Assembly (NCBI GenBank): GCA_913060555.1
Contig: CAJXRS010000005.1
Span: 1-50,384 of the forward strand
DNA from: an uncultured Gammaproteobacteria bacterium
Lineage (GTDB): Bacteria; Pseudomonadota; Gammaproteobacteria; Pseudomonadales; Porticoccaceae
DNA length: 50,384 bases
Direction: 5' to 3'
Position numbers and translations under genes: made by a program. Numbering within the stretch: the first letter of the stretch is position 1; every line of letters starts with the position of its first letter. The notes under the pieces were generated by a model, which did no database searches, had not been told where the DNA came from, and was given only the letters and a program-made list of their open reading frames with translations. Shown here piece by piece: positions 11,967 to 20,708 of this stretch.

Positions 11967-13657
11967 GCCAAGCGGAGCCGCCGGTCGTCGCCAGCGCGCT
12001 GGCGCGGCGCTTCGGCAAAGTTGCGGCGCTGGCCGGCATCGATCTGAGCGTCGCCACCGGCGAGCGGCTGGGACTGGTGGGGCCCGACGGTGCCGGCAAG
12101 AGCACACTGCTGCAATCGCTGGCCGCGCTGCTCGATCCCAGCGCCGGCCGCTGCCGGGTACTGGGCTTCGATACGGTGCGCGAGGCGGCGCAGATACAGG
12201 CGCGGATCGGCTATATGGCCCAGGGTTTCACCCTCTACGAGCGCCTGTCCGTGGACGAGAACCTCGCCTTCTCCGCCGGGGTGCGCGGCGTCACCGGTGA
12301 CACCTACCGGGAACGCCGCGCGGCACTGCTGGCGATGGCCGGGCTCATGCCCTTCACCGAGCGGCGCGAGCGCGAGCTGTCCGGCGGCATGCGCAAGAAG
12401 CTGGCGCTGTGCACCAACCTCATCCATCGCCCGCCGCTGCTGCTGCTCGACGAACCCGGCCTGGGCGTGGACCCGCTGTCGCGCCGCGAGCTGTGGCAGA
12501 TGCTGGATGACCTGCGCGCGCAGGACGTCACCGTGGTGCTCGCCACCTCCTACATGGACGAGGCCGAGCGCTGCGACCGGGTGGCCTTTCTCGACCGTGG
12601 CCGACTGCTCGCGCTGGACACCCCGGCGGCGCTGCGCGCACGCGCGGCGGGCACGACCTTCGCGGTCACGCGAGCGGCCGATGCGCCGCCGCTGCCGGCA
12701 GCCCTGCCCGGCGTGCGCAGCATCAAGCACCTGCCCGACCGGCTGCGGGTCCAACTGGACAGCGGCCGGAACGGCGCCGAGGCGCAGCGCCTGCTCGCCC
12801 CCCTGGGGACGGTTCAGGCCGTCGAAGCCGATCTGGAAGACGTTTTCACCCTGCTGGCGCCGCCGGGGGAGGATGCCGCGACCGCGGCCCGGCCGGCGCA
12901 TCCGATCGCGGCAGGTCCGGGCGGCGGAGGCATCAGCACCCAGGAACTGACCCGCCGCTACGGCGCCTTCAGCGCGGTGGACGCGGTCTCGCTCGACATC
13001 CCGCCGGGCGAGATCTTCGGCCTGCTGGGGGCCAACGGCGCCGGCAAGACCACGCTCATCAAGCTGCTGTGCGGACTCGAGCGGCCCAGCGCCGGCAGCG
13101 CCAGGGTCGCCGGCATCGCCGTGGATGGCGCGCGCGGCGCGCTGCACCGGGCGGTGGGTTATATGTCCCAGCGCTTTTCCCTCTACCCGGACCTCAGCGT
13201 GGCGGAGAACCTGCGCTTCTTCGCCAGCGCCCAGGGACTCGCCGGTCGCCGGGCGCGGGCCGCGATCGCCGCCGCGGCCGCCGAGTCCGGGCTCGACGCC
13301 GGCGACCCGCGCATGGCCGGAGCGCTCTCGGGTGCGCTGCGCCAGCGCCTTGCACTGGCCTGCGCGGTGCTGCACCGACCCCGGGTACTGTTCCTGGACG
13401 AACCCACCTCGGGGGTCGATCCGCTGTCGCGCCATCGCTTCTGGGCGCTGATCCGCAACCTGGCGGCGGCCGGCATGACCGTGGTGGTCACCACCCATTA
13501 CCTGGAAGAGGCCGCCTTCTGCCAGCGCCTCGGCCTGATGCAGCGCGGGCGGCTGATCGCCAGCGGCACCCTGGCGGCACTGCGGACGCAGGCCGAGCTC
13601 GCCGCGGACGCCGGTGTCGAGGCGATCTTCCTCGCCCATCTGGGGCGGGCCGCATGA
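11951..13657 (+). CDS. Tandem ABC ATPase (YbhF-like)
   Basis: One polypeptide carries two ABC nucleotide-binding domains, which energise the export of drugs or other hydrophobic compounds. Domain 1 has Walker A GPDGAGKS at residues 44-51, signature LSGGMRKKLAL and Walker B LLLLDEPGLGVDP. Domain 2 has GANGAGKTT, a degenerate signature ALSGALRQRLAL (second Gly replaced) and LFLDEPTSGVDP. The length (568 residues) fits YbhF. An upstream TTG at 11918 is open, but I take GTG 11951, which leaves a short overlap with the adaptor gene and an N-terminus close to the first strand. The weaker second signature may mean one ATP site is less active. Confidence 0.92.
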   Translation: MDSALSQAEPPVVASALARRFGKVAALAGIDLSVATGERLGLVGPDGAGKSTLLQSLAALLDPSAGRCRVLGFDTVREAAQIQARIGYMAQGFTLYERLSVDENLAFSAGVRGVTGDTYRERRAALLAMAGLMPFTERRERELSGGMRKKLALCTNLIHRPPLLLLDEPGLGVDPLSRRELWQMLDDLRAQDVTVVLATSYMDEAERCDRVAFLDRGRLLALDTPAALRARAAGTTFAVTRAADAPPLPAALPGVRSIKHLPDRLRVQLDSGRNGAEAQRLLAPLGTVQAVEADLEDVFTLLAPPGEDAATAARPAHPIAAGPGGGGISTQELTRRYGAFSAVDAVSLDIPPGEIFGLLGANGAGKTTLIKLLCGLERPSAGSARVAGIAVDGARGALHRAVGYMSQRFSLYPDLSVAENLRFFASAQGLAGRRARAAIAAAAAESGLDAGDPRMAGALSGALRQRLALACAVLHRPRVLFLDEPTSGVDPLSRHRFWALIRNLAAAGMTVVVTTHYLEEAAFCQRLGLMQRGRLIASGTLAALRTQAELAADAGVEAIFLAHLGRAA

Positions 13658-14745
13658 ACGCGCGCCGCATCGCCGCCATGCTCGGCAAGGAGAGCCGCGA
13701 GATCCTGCGCGACCCCATCACCCTGGGGGTGGCGCTGGCCATGCCGCTGATCATGCTGCTGCTGTTCGGCTACGCGATCTCGCTGGACGTGCGCGAGGCG
13801 CCGCTCGGGGTGCTGGATCTCGACCGCAGTCCGCTCAGCCGCCAGCTCGTGCGCCAGTTCACCGACACCGAATACTTCGCCCTCGCCGAGACCTATACCG
13901 ATCTGGGCGGGGTGGAAGAGGCGCTGCGCCGCGGCTCCGTAAAGCTGGCGCTGGTCATCCCCCGCGGCCTGGCCCGCGAGCGACAGCGCCGCGAGGCCCC
14001 GCAGATGCAGATACTGCTCGACGGCACCTACTCGGCCACCGCCAACCTGCTGGGCGGCTATGCCCGCGCCATCGTCGCCGCCGCCGACCCGGCGCCGCCG
14101 GCCATCGAGGTGCGCACGCGGGTCTGGTACAACCCGTCGCTGCGCAGCATCAACGACGTGGTGCCGGGGCTGTTCGGCGTCATCCTCATGGCCTTCCCGC
14201 CGCTGCTCACCGCCCTGGCCATCGTGCGCGAGAAGGAATCCGGCTCCATCCAGCAGGTATTCGTCTCGCCGCTGTCGGGCCCCGAGTTCCTGATCGGCAA
14301 GCTGCTGCCCTACGGTTTGATCGCCTTCCTGCAGATCGCCATGGTGATGGCGGTTGGCTTCCTGTGGTTCCAGGTGCCCATGGCCGGCAGCCTGAGCCTG
14401 CTGCTCGCCGCTGGCGGGGTGTATGTGCTGTGCACGGTCGGCCTCGGGCTCCTGGTCTCGACGCTGACCGGGAGCCAGCTCATCGCCATGCTGCTGGCGC
14501 TGATCATCACCCTGATGCCGTCGTTCCTGTTCTCGGGCTTCTTGTTCCCGATCTTCACCATGCCCTACGCCCTGCAGCTTTACACCGCGATTTTTCCGGC
14601 GCGCTACTTCATCGATCTGTCGCGCGGCGTGGTGCTCAAGGGCGCGGCGCTCGGCGATCTGTGGCTGAACCTGCTGCTCCTCATCGCCTATACCGCGGCG
14701 GTGTTCGCCCTGGCCGTCTGGCGCTTTCGCAAGAAGGTGGCGTGA
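13654..14745 (+). CDS. ABC-2 type permease (YbhS-like)
   Basis: A 363-residue ABC-2 membrane subunit. One N-terminal helix (MPLIMLLLFGYAISLDV) precedes a large periplasmic domain (about residues 45-165, including the LGVLDLDRSPLSRQLV motif typical of this family). A cluster of five helices follows, with the family motif REKESGSIQQVFVSPLSGPEFLIGK after the second helix. It starts with ATGA overlapping the ATPase stop, and ends one base into the second permease gene. The pair would form the heterodimeric channel. The substrate is unknown; relatives export antibiotics, dyes or ions. Confidence 0.92.
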   Translation: MNARRIAAMLGKESREILRDPITLGVALAMPLIMLLLFGYAISLDVREAPLGVLDLDRSPLSRQLVRQFTDTEYFALAETYTDLGGVEEALRRGSVKLALVIPRGLARERQRREAPQMQILLDGTYSATANLLGGYARAIVAAADPAPPAIEVRTRVWYNPSLRSINDVVPGLFGVILMAFPPLLTALAIVREKESGSIQQVFVSPLSGPEFLIGKLLPYGLIAFLQIAMVMAVGFLWFQVPMAGSLSLLLAAGGVYVLCTVGLGLLVSTLTGSQLIAMLLALIITLMPSFLFSGFLFPIFTMPYALQLYTAIFPARYFIDLSRGVVLKGAALGDLWLNLLLLIAYTAAVFALAVWRFRKKVA

Positions 14746-15857
14746 TGGCTGTGCGCCTCGCCGGGCTGCTGGCCAAGGAGATGATCCAGTTCTTCCGCGA
14801 CCGGGTGATGCTGGTGCTGATCCTGTGGCTCTATACCGTCGAGGTGGTGATCTGCACGGTGGCGCTGTCGTTTGCCGTGCACGACCTGCCGCTGGCGCTG
14901 GTGGACCTCGACCACAGCCCCGCCAGCCGTGCCCTTGCCACGGCCTTCGCGGCCGGCGACGCCTTTCGCGTGACGGCGCGCCCGGCCCGCGAAACCGACG
15001 CCACGGCGGCATTGCAGGCGGGGGCGGCGCGCGCGGCGCTGATCATCCCCGAGCATTTCACCCGCCGGCTGGCCCGCGGCGAGCCGGCCGAGGTGCAGCT
15101 CCTGGTCGACGGCAGCAACAGCACAGTGGCCGCCCAGGCCCGCGCCTACGCGCTGGAGATCGTCGAGGACCATGCCCGGGATCAGGCCTATCGCCTGGGC
15201 GGGCCCGCGGCAAGGCCGCCCCTCGGGGTCGCGCTGCGCAGCTGGTACAACCCGGCCGCCGACCTCGAGCGCTTCACCGTGCTGTCCATGATCGCGCTGG
15301 CGGCGCTGATGGTGGGCGTCATCCACCCGGCGGCCTCCATCGTCCGCGAGCGCGAGATCGGCACCCTCGAACAGCTGCGCGTCACCCCCATCGGCACCGC
15401 CGAGCTGTTCATCGCCAAGACCCTGCCCACCCTGCTCATGGGTCTGCTGGCGGTGTTTCCGAGCCTGCTGATCGCGCGCCTGTTCGACGTGCCGCTGGCC
15501 GGCAGCCTGGGGCTGTTCCTGGCCTACACCGCAGTGTTCCTCGGCTCCGCCATCGGCCTCGGCGTGCTGGTCGCGGCCATCGCCCGCACCCTCCAGCAGG
15601 CCCTGCTGCTGGCCTTCTTCGGCCTGTTCCCGCTGATGTTCCTGTCCGGCACCCTGGCGCCGGTGGAGAGCATGCCCGCGTTCCTGCAGCGCGCCTCGGT
15701 GCTGAGTCCGCTGCGCCACTACATGGACGTGATCCTGGGGATCTTCCTCAAGGGCGCCGGCCTGGCCGAGCTGTGGCCGCAGGGGCTCGCCCTGCTCGCC
15801 ATCGGCACTGCGCTCTACGCGGCGGCCTGGGCGGTGTTCCGCCGCGAGTTCGGGTGA
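14745..15857 (+). CDS. ABC-2 type permease (YbhR-like)
   Basis: The second permease, 370 residues, has the same plan as its neighbour: one N-terminal helix (LVLILWLYTVEVVICTVAL), a periplasmic domain with PLALVDLDHSPASRALA, then five helices, with REREIGTLEQLRVTPIG as the cytoplasmic coupling motif and FLSGTLAPVESMP before the last helices. Its ATG shares one base with the preceding stop (TGATG). It is the last gene of the five-gene operon (small protein, adaptor, ATPase, two permeases). No TolC-like gene is adjacent, so a channel encoded elsewhere is likely. Confidence 0.92.
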   Translation: MAVRLAGLLAKEMIQFFRDRVMLVLILWLYTVEVVICTVALSFAVHDLPLALVDLDHSPASRALATAFAAGDAFRVTARPARETDATAALQAGAARAALIIPEHFTRRLARGEPAEVQLLVDGSNSTVAAQARAYALEIVEDHARDQAYRLGGPAARPPLGVALRSWYNPAADLERFTVLSMIALAALMVGVIHPAASIVREREIGTLEQLRVTPIGTAELFIAKTLPTLLMGLLAVFPSLLIARLFDVPLAGSLGLFLAYTAVFLGSAIGLGVLVAAIARTLQQALLLAFFGLFPLMFLSGTLAPVESMPAFLQRASVLSPLRHYMDVILGIFLKGAGLAELWPQGLALLAIGTALYAAAWAVFRREFG

Positions 15858-15880
15858 CCGGGAGCCGACGGCAGCGCTGA

Positions 15881-16225
15881 AGGATCAGATCGCGGTTCCA
15901 CGGCGTGTTTGCCCCGAACAGCCAGTGGCGGGCGCAGGTGACGCCGGCGAGGCGGGGTAAGGGCCGCCGAATCGGAAGAAAAACCCCAAGCCAGCGGCAT
16001 GCTGCCATGACCTGGGCGCAGCGGCTCAAACGCGTCTTTGATATCGACATGCAGACCTGTCAAGCGTGCGGCGGCGCCATCCGGATCATTGCCGCGATTG
16101 GGGATCCCGCGGTGATCAAAAAGATACTCGACCATCTGGATCGACAGGGCGCCCTGCCACTGGCCTACCACCGCCGGGTGGCGCGCGCGCCACCAAGCCC
16201 ACAGCTTGTTCCGACCCTGCATTGA
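15881..16225 (+). pseudogene. 3' fragment of an IS91-family transposase
   Basis: From RFHGVFAPNSQWRAQVTP onward the frame reads like the C-terminal end of IS91-type (rolling-circle, HUH) transposases. It includes MTWAQRLKRVFDIDMQTCQA, a CxxCGG zinc-like pair and AIGDPAVIKKILDHLDRQG. An in-frame stop lies just before it (15878-15880) and everything N-terminal, including the catalytic HUH and Tyr motifs, is missing. It starts 23 bases after the ABC operon ends. It is therefore a dead remnant marking a past insertion or recombination site at the border of the next gene block. Confidence 0.8.
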
Positions 16226-16439
16226 CGCATCGGCGCCGTTGACTTACACCACGGCAGGGGCAAGTTCGCACCGACGTTCTGGATGCGGCCTTCCAGCGAC
16301 GCTCAGGGTTGTATTCCGATCACATCGCGCGCCTGTTGCGCGCCGGCCGGCACGGTAAATGGCCAGATAACGGCCCACATAACCCTAAAGCCTGCAACGA
16401 ATTCTGATCGACTACTCGGGAAAGGGCGTTTGTTCTTCC

Positions 16440-16770
16440 TTACTCCGGTGCCGCTCGTGCCGAGACAGGCCACCTCCGGAAAAAGCAGCGCATTTCGCCG
16501 CTTGATCGGCGCCGCTGTGGGAGTGTGATGGCTTCGCAGCACCTCGGCGATGCGGCCGTTGAAGCCTTCAGCCATGCCGTTGGCCGCCCAGGGTCTTCTG
16601 CAGGCGATGGTGTGGCTGCGGTCTTCGCCACATTCCCGCTCGCGCCACCGGCGCACCGTCCTCGGCGCAATCCCATAGCGCTTTGCCAACACCGTCACCG
16701 GCTCGCTGGAACTGCGAATCGCTCGGCGTATGGCAGGCGTCGTCGTGGCGTTCTTGTGCAAGGCACACAG
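16440..16770 (-). mobile_element. Internally deleted IS481-like transposase remnant
   Basis: On the minus strand LHKNATTTPAIRRAIRSSSE and the following PVTVLAKRYGIAPRTVRRWR match the N-terminal helix-turn-helix of IS481-type transposases. Only about 20 codons later comes NGMAEGFNGRIAEVLRSHH, which resembles the C-terminal end of the integrase core of the same family. The roughly 200 residues between, with the DDE residues, are missing. The frame stays open through the junction but cannot be functional. The flanking 16226-16440 and 16770-16961 hold no gene I recognise; 16280-16407 is an open plus-strand tail (ending HNPKACNEF) without a start. Confidence 0.6.
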
Positions 16771-16961
16771 TCTCCGGTGGCCTCCGTCCACCCGTCTCGC
16801 GTGCAACCTCGGGACGCCGCAGCCTTGTGCTGCCGAAAATCCGCGCCATAGCGGCACGTCGACGCACCAGTCCGGCTGCCCCCAATTGGGCACAAAGCCT
16901 GCTTACAGCTTAAGGCGGGGTACGAAACGATGTTGAACCGACAGAGGAGGCAGGCAGAGCG

Positions 16962-17408
16962 ATGGAAAAAACCGAGATGACGCGACGGATTCTCCAGGCC
17001 AAGAAAAGCAAGGGGCTGAGCTGGGCGGCGATTGCCGGCGAGGTCAGCATGTCCCCGGTGTGGACCGCCTCCACCGCGCTGGGCGAGAACTCGGCGACCG
17101 AATCCATCGCCCACAAACTGTGCGCGGTGCTGGACTTGAGTGACGAGGTGGCCGAGGCGCTGCAGGAGTGTCCGATGAAGGGCAATTCCGTCGACGGGCA
17201 GGTACCTACCGACCCGCTGATCTATCGCTTCTACGAAATCATGGCGGTGTACGGCACCTCCATCAAGGAAGTCATCCACGAGGAATTCGGCGACGGGATC
17301 ATGAGCGCCATCGATTTCCGCCTCGACATCGCGCGCGAGGAAAACCCCAAGGGCGACCGCGTCAAGGTCGTGATGAGCGGCAAGTTCCTGCCCTACGCGC
17401 GCTGGTAG
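16962..17408 (+). CDS. cynS: Cyanate hydratase (cyanase)
   Basis: Cyanase converts cyanate and bicarbonate to ammonia and carbon dioxide (via carbamate), detoxifying cyanate and freeing nitrogen. The 148-residue length is normal. The N-terminal helical domain ends at about residue 75, and the catalytic domain contains PTDPLIYRFYEIM and FGDGIMSAIDF. The catalytic Arg, Glu and Ser of the decameric active site correspond to Arg89, Glu92 and Ser115. An AGAGGAGG element lies about 13 bases upstream of the ATG. The next gene, an FNT channel, begins 81 bases downstream, in place of the CynX/CynT partners of E. coli; no cynR or carbonic anhydrase gene is present. Confidence 0.96.
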   Translation: MEKTEMTRRILQAKKSKGLSWAAIAGEVSMSPVWTASTALGENSATESIAHKLCAVLDLSDEVAEALQECPMKGNSVDGQVPTDPLIYRFYEIMAVYGTSIKEVIHEEFGDGIMSAIDFRLDIAREENPKGDRVKVVMSGKFLPYARW

Positions 17409-17489
17409 CGCAGCCCATCCGCAGTGGTGCGAGCAATCCCCGCTGGCGCCGACACAACCATCAACCGAACCATCAAGCCGAGGGATCTC

Positions 17490-18332
17490 ATGTCCTATCT
17501 CCAGCCTTCCGAATTCGTCACCAAGATGGTCGACGCCGGCGAGTCCAAGATCTACATGGGCACGCGCGACACCATCATCCGCGCGTACATGGCCGGCGCC
17601 ATCCTGGCGCTGGCCGTAGTCTTCTCCGTCACCATCAACGTACAGACCGGCAATCCCATCGTCGGCGCGGCGATGTTCCCGGTCGGCTTCTCCATGCTCT
17701 ACCTGATGGGCTTCGACCTGCTTACCGGCGTCTTCGTGCTGACCCCGCTGGCCTGGCTCGACAAGCGACCGGGCGTGACCTGGCCACGCATCCTGGAGAA
17801 CTGGGGCAAGGTCTTCATCGGCAATTTCTGCGGTGCTATGACAGTGGCTATCCTCATGGCCATCAATTTCACCTACGGCTTCACCGACGAGATCAGCGAG
17901 GTCGGCAAGACCGTCGCCACCATTGGCGAGAAACGCACCGTGGGCTACGCCGAGCACGGTTTCGGCGGCTGGCTGACGCTGTTCATCCGCGGCTGCCTGT
18001 GCAACTGGATGGTATCGATGGGCGTGGTGGGCGCGATGATCGCCACCAGCGTGCCGGGCAAGGTGATTGCCATGTGGATGCCGATCATGGTCTTCTTCTA
18101 TCTCGGCTTCGAGCACTCCGTGGTCAACATGTTCCTTTTCCCGCTGGGCCTGATGCTCGGTGGCAACTTCTCCATCGGCGACTACATCTTCTGGAACGAG
18201 CTGCCCACCGTGCTGGGTAACATCGTCGGTGGTCTCACCCTGACCGGGTTGACGCTCTACACCACCCATGTGCGCACCCAGGCCAGGCGCCAGTTTCCGG
18301 TCAAGCCGGCCCCGGGAACGTCCACGAGCTGA
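17490..18332 (+). CDS. Formate/nitrite transporter (FNT) family channel
   Basis: FNT proteins are pentameric inner-membrane channels for small monovalent anions such as formate, nitrite or hydrosulfide. The 280-residue product has six hydrophobic segments, with MGFDLLTGVF in the second (Omega-loop region) and FFYLGFEHSVVNMFLFPLG, which carries the conserved pore histidine. GNFCGAM and CNWMVSMG are also family-typical. Next to cyanase, cyanate or bicarbonate transport is an attractive inference, but nitrite is also possible, since the same downstream kinase/phosphatase type is seen near nitrite assimilation genes. A hairpin (18322-18340) overlaps its stop codon. Confidence 0.93.
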   Translation: MSYLQPSEFVTKMVDAGESKIYMGTRDTIIRAYMAGAILALAVVFSVTINVQTGNPIVGAAMFPVGFSMLYLMGFDLLTGVFVLTPLAWLDKRPGVTWPRILENWGKVFIGNFCGAMTVAILMAINFTYGFTDEISEVGKTVATIGEKRTVGYAEHGFGGWLTLFIRGCLCNWMVSMGVVGAMIATSVPGKVIAMWMPIMVFFYLGFEHSVVNMFLFPLGLMLGGNFSIGDYIFWNELPTVLGNIVGGLTLTGLTLYTTHVRTQARRQFPVKPAPGTSTS

Positions 18333-18340
18333 GTTCGTGG
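18322..18340 (+). terminator. Small hairpin over the FNT stop codon
   Basis: CCACGA and TCGTGG pair across a 7-base loop that contains the end of the FNT gene. The stem is only 6 bp and no U-run follows, so it may moderate expression of the downstream kinase gene rather than end transcription. Confidence 0.25.
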
Positions 18341-18428
18341 TTACGGGCTTCGACATCGACCCAACGCGGACAGGCCGGGAGGACGGCGGGCAGCCTCCTC
18401 CCGGTCCATAGCCAGCCGAGGCATGCCG

Positions 18429-20192
18429 ATGGATGGTCCGCCAGCGACGCAGCCCTCTGCATCCGTCCCGAAGCTGCAAATCCGCTTCGGTCAGCACTCG
18501 GAAAAGGGCACAGCGGACAAGCAGCGCAATCAGGACTTCCACGGCAGCTGTCATCCGACAACGGGCCAGCTTCGCAGCAAGGGCGTGGCGCTGGCGATTG
18601 CCGACGGTATCGGCAGCAGCGAAGTCAGCCATATCGCCGCGGAAACGGCGGTCAGTACGTTTCTGGCGGACTACTACTGCACCTCCGATGCCTGGTCGGT
18701 CAAGCGTTCCGCCCAGCGCGTGATCGCCGCGGCCAACAGCTGGCTCTACGGCCAGACCCACCGCAGCCCCTACCGTTTCGATCAGGACCGCGGCTATGTC
18801 TGCACCTTCAGCGCGCTGGTCTTCAAGCAGCGCGAGGCGCATCTGTTCCATGTCGGCGATGCGCGCATTTACCGCCTGCGCGACGGTGTGCTGGAACAGC
18901 TCAGCGAGGATCACCGCTACTGGCTGTCGCGCCAGGAGCACTATCTCAGCCGGGCGCTGGGCATAGCCGACCATGTCGAGATCGACTACCGCCGCCTGCC
19001 GCTTGCGCGTGGCGATGTCTTCATTGCGGTCACCGACGGCGTCCACGAATTCGTCACTGATGCGCGGATCGCCGAGATCCTGCGCGCCAATCCCGAAGAT
19101 GCCGATGCGGCCGCCCACGCACTGGTTGCGGAGGCAGCAGCCGCCGGCAGCGATGACGACCGCAGCGTCCAGATCGCGCGCGTCGAGCAGCTGCCGGAGG
19201 TAGGCGAAGCGCGGCCCACGCAAGCTGCGCTGGAGCTGCCCTTGCCCCCCGCGCTGAGCCCGAGACAGCAATTCGACGGCTTCGAAATCCTGCGCGAACT
19301 GCACGTCAGCAGTCGCAGCCAGGTCTTCCTTGCCGTCGACACGGCCAGCGGGCGCCAGGTGGCCCTCAAGCTGCCGGGCAGCGATCTGCGCCAGGATCCG
19401 GAGCTGCTCGAACGTTTCCTGCTGGAGGAATGGATCGCGCGCCGCATCGACAGCCCGCATGTGGTGCAGGCGATTGCGCGCGAGCAGCCGCAGCAGTATC
19501 TCTACGTCGTCACCGAATACATCGAAGGCCCGTCGCTGCGCCAATGGATGCGCGACCACCCCGAGCCCGATCTGGAGTCCGTACGCACCATTGTCGAGCA
19601 GATCGCCAAGGGCATGCTCGCTTTCCACCGTCAGGAAATGATCCATCAGGACCTGCGCCCGGAGAATGTGCTGATCGACACGGCCGGCACCGTCAAGCTC
19701 ATCGACTTCGGCGCAGCCGCGGTGGGCGGCATCATGGAAAGCGCCAGCGAAGCCGGCGGCGTCCTCGGCACCGAACAGTACGCCGCGCCGGAGTATTTCC
19801 TGGGCGAGGGTGGCAGCACGCGCTCGGATATCTATTCCCTGGGGGTGATCGCCTACGAGATGCTGACCGGCGAGCTGCCCTATGGCACCCGCGTGCCATC
19901 GTCGCGCACGCGCGCGGCGCAGCGCCGACTCAAGTACGGCACGGCGCTGCGCTGGCACCGCGATACGCCGGCGTGGATGGACGGCGCCCTGCGCAAGGCC
20001 GTGCATATCGATCCGGAAAAGCGCTACCAGGAGGTGGCCGAATTCGCTTACGACCTTCGCCATCCGCGCCGCGCCTTCCTCGCCGAGGCACAGGCGCCAC
20101 TGATCGCGCGCAATCCGGTGCGCTTCTGGCAGGGCGTTTCCTTGCTGCTCGGCGGGCTGGTTCTGGTGCTGCTATCGCTGCTGGCCCGCTAA
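18429..20192 (+). CDS. Bifunctional PP2C-type phosphatase / Ser-Thr protein kinase, membrane-anchored
   Basis: A fusion of 587 residues. The N-terminal PP2C domain (about 15-260) has NQDF, ADGIGSSEVSH (for the usual DGMGG), VGDARIYRLRDG and VTDGVHEF, which supply its metal-binding aspartates. The kinase domain (about 280-555) has ALKLPG with Lys314, MIHQDLRPENVLI with His406 and Asp408 (HQD for HRD), and LIDFGAAAVGG with Asp426. The glycine-rich loop is poor: ELHVSSRSQVF has no glycine. A C-terminal helix (LLGGLVLVLLSLLA) anchors it in the membrane. Of two nearby ATGs, 18429 is seven bases from GAGG, so I prefer it to 18423. It follows cynS and the FNT gene and probably controls transport or nitrogen assimilation. 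Confidence 0.9.
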   Translation: MDGPPATQPSASVPKLQIRFGQHSEKGTADKQRNQDFHGSCHPTTGQLRSKGVALAIADGIGSSEVSHIAAETAVSTFLADYYCTSDAWSVKRSAQRVIAAANSWLYGQTHRSPYRFDQDRGYVCTFSALVFKQREAHLFHVGDARIYRLRDGVLEQLSEDHRYWLSRQEHYLSRALGIADHVEIDYRRLPLARGDVFIAVTDGVHEFVTDARIAEILRANPEDADAAAHALVAEAAAAGSDDDRSVQIARVEQLPEVGEARPTQAALELPLPPALSPRQQFDGFEILRELHVSSRSQVFLAVDTASGRQVALKLPGSDLRQDPELLERFLLEEWIARRIDSPHVVQAIAREQPQQYLYVVTEYIEGPSLRQWMRDHPEPDLESVRTIVEQIAKGMLAFHRQEMIHQDLRPENVLIDTAGTVKLIDFGAAAVGGIMESASEAGGVLGTEQYAAPEYFLGEGGSTRSDIYSLGVIAYEMLTGELPYGTRVPSSRTRAAQRRLKYGTALRWHRDTPAWMDGALRKAVHIDPEKRYQEVAEFAYDLRHPRRAFLAEAQAPLIARNPVRFWQGVSLLLGGLVLVLLSLLAR

Positions 20193-20427
20193 GCCGCTTC
20201 TTCCGGAAGCCACGCACGACGTAGACAGCATTGCCGATGTTCGTAAGCAAGCGGTCACTGAGCGCGCGCGAGCCTTACTGCCGCGCTTCGCCGCAAGCGC
20301 CGCTGCCCGGGAACACCGCCCCAGCGAAAGCCGGGCGGTTGCCGCAGGCGGGATTGTTTAGAATCCGGATTCAATTCATCGTCCGGTAGCGCTGCGTCCG
20401 CGCCGCACCCAAGAGGCCTCTTTTCCC

Positions 20428-20705
20428 ATGATCCCATCCGCCGGAGCGCACTTTCGCGCCGCTTTGCAGGAAGAAACGCCGCTTAAGATCGTCGCGCGCC
20501 ATCTACACCTCTCCGGCGGCGGCGCCGCCGCGGGCAGTCTTGGCCTGCCGGATCTGGGGATCTCGGGCCTGGAGAACGTGCTGATCGACGTCCGTCGCAT
20601 CACCGATGTCTGCGACACGCCGCTGCTGGTGGATGTCGATACCGGCTTCGGCGCCAGCTTCTTCAACGTCGCGCGCACCACCAAGGCCATGATCAAGGTC
20701 AGCGC
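20428..20705 (+). pseudogene. prpB: Truncated, internally deleted methylisocitrate lyase (prpB) remnant
   Basis: The reading frame matches the start of PrpB/PEP-mutase-family lyases: [14 protein letters not shown], then [40 protein letters not shown] and [19 protein letters not shown]. Two lesions are visible. About 15-20 residues normally found between IV and the YLSGGG strand (the INAYHA region) are gone, and GCGCCATCTAC just before it is read out of frame, so a deletion plus a small indel is likely. Homology stops after AMIKVSAV at about 20700, four bases before the stop codon of the opposing ICMT-like gene. The catalytic half, including the KRCGH loop, is missing, so it cannot be an active lyase. 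Confidence 0.8.
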
Positions 20706-20708
20706 CGT

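Noticed and set aside
16695-20063. Open minus-strand frame of 1122 codons opposite cynS, FNT and kinase genes
   Set aside because: It is the antisense shadow of three recognised plus-strand genes in high-GC DNA; its sequence is Arg/Ala/Gly/His-rich with no domain.
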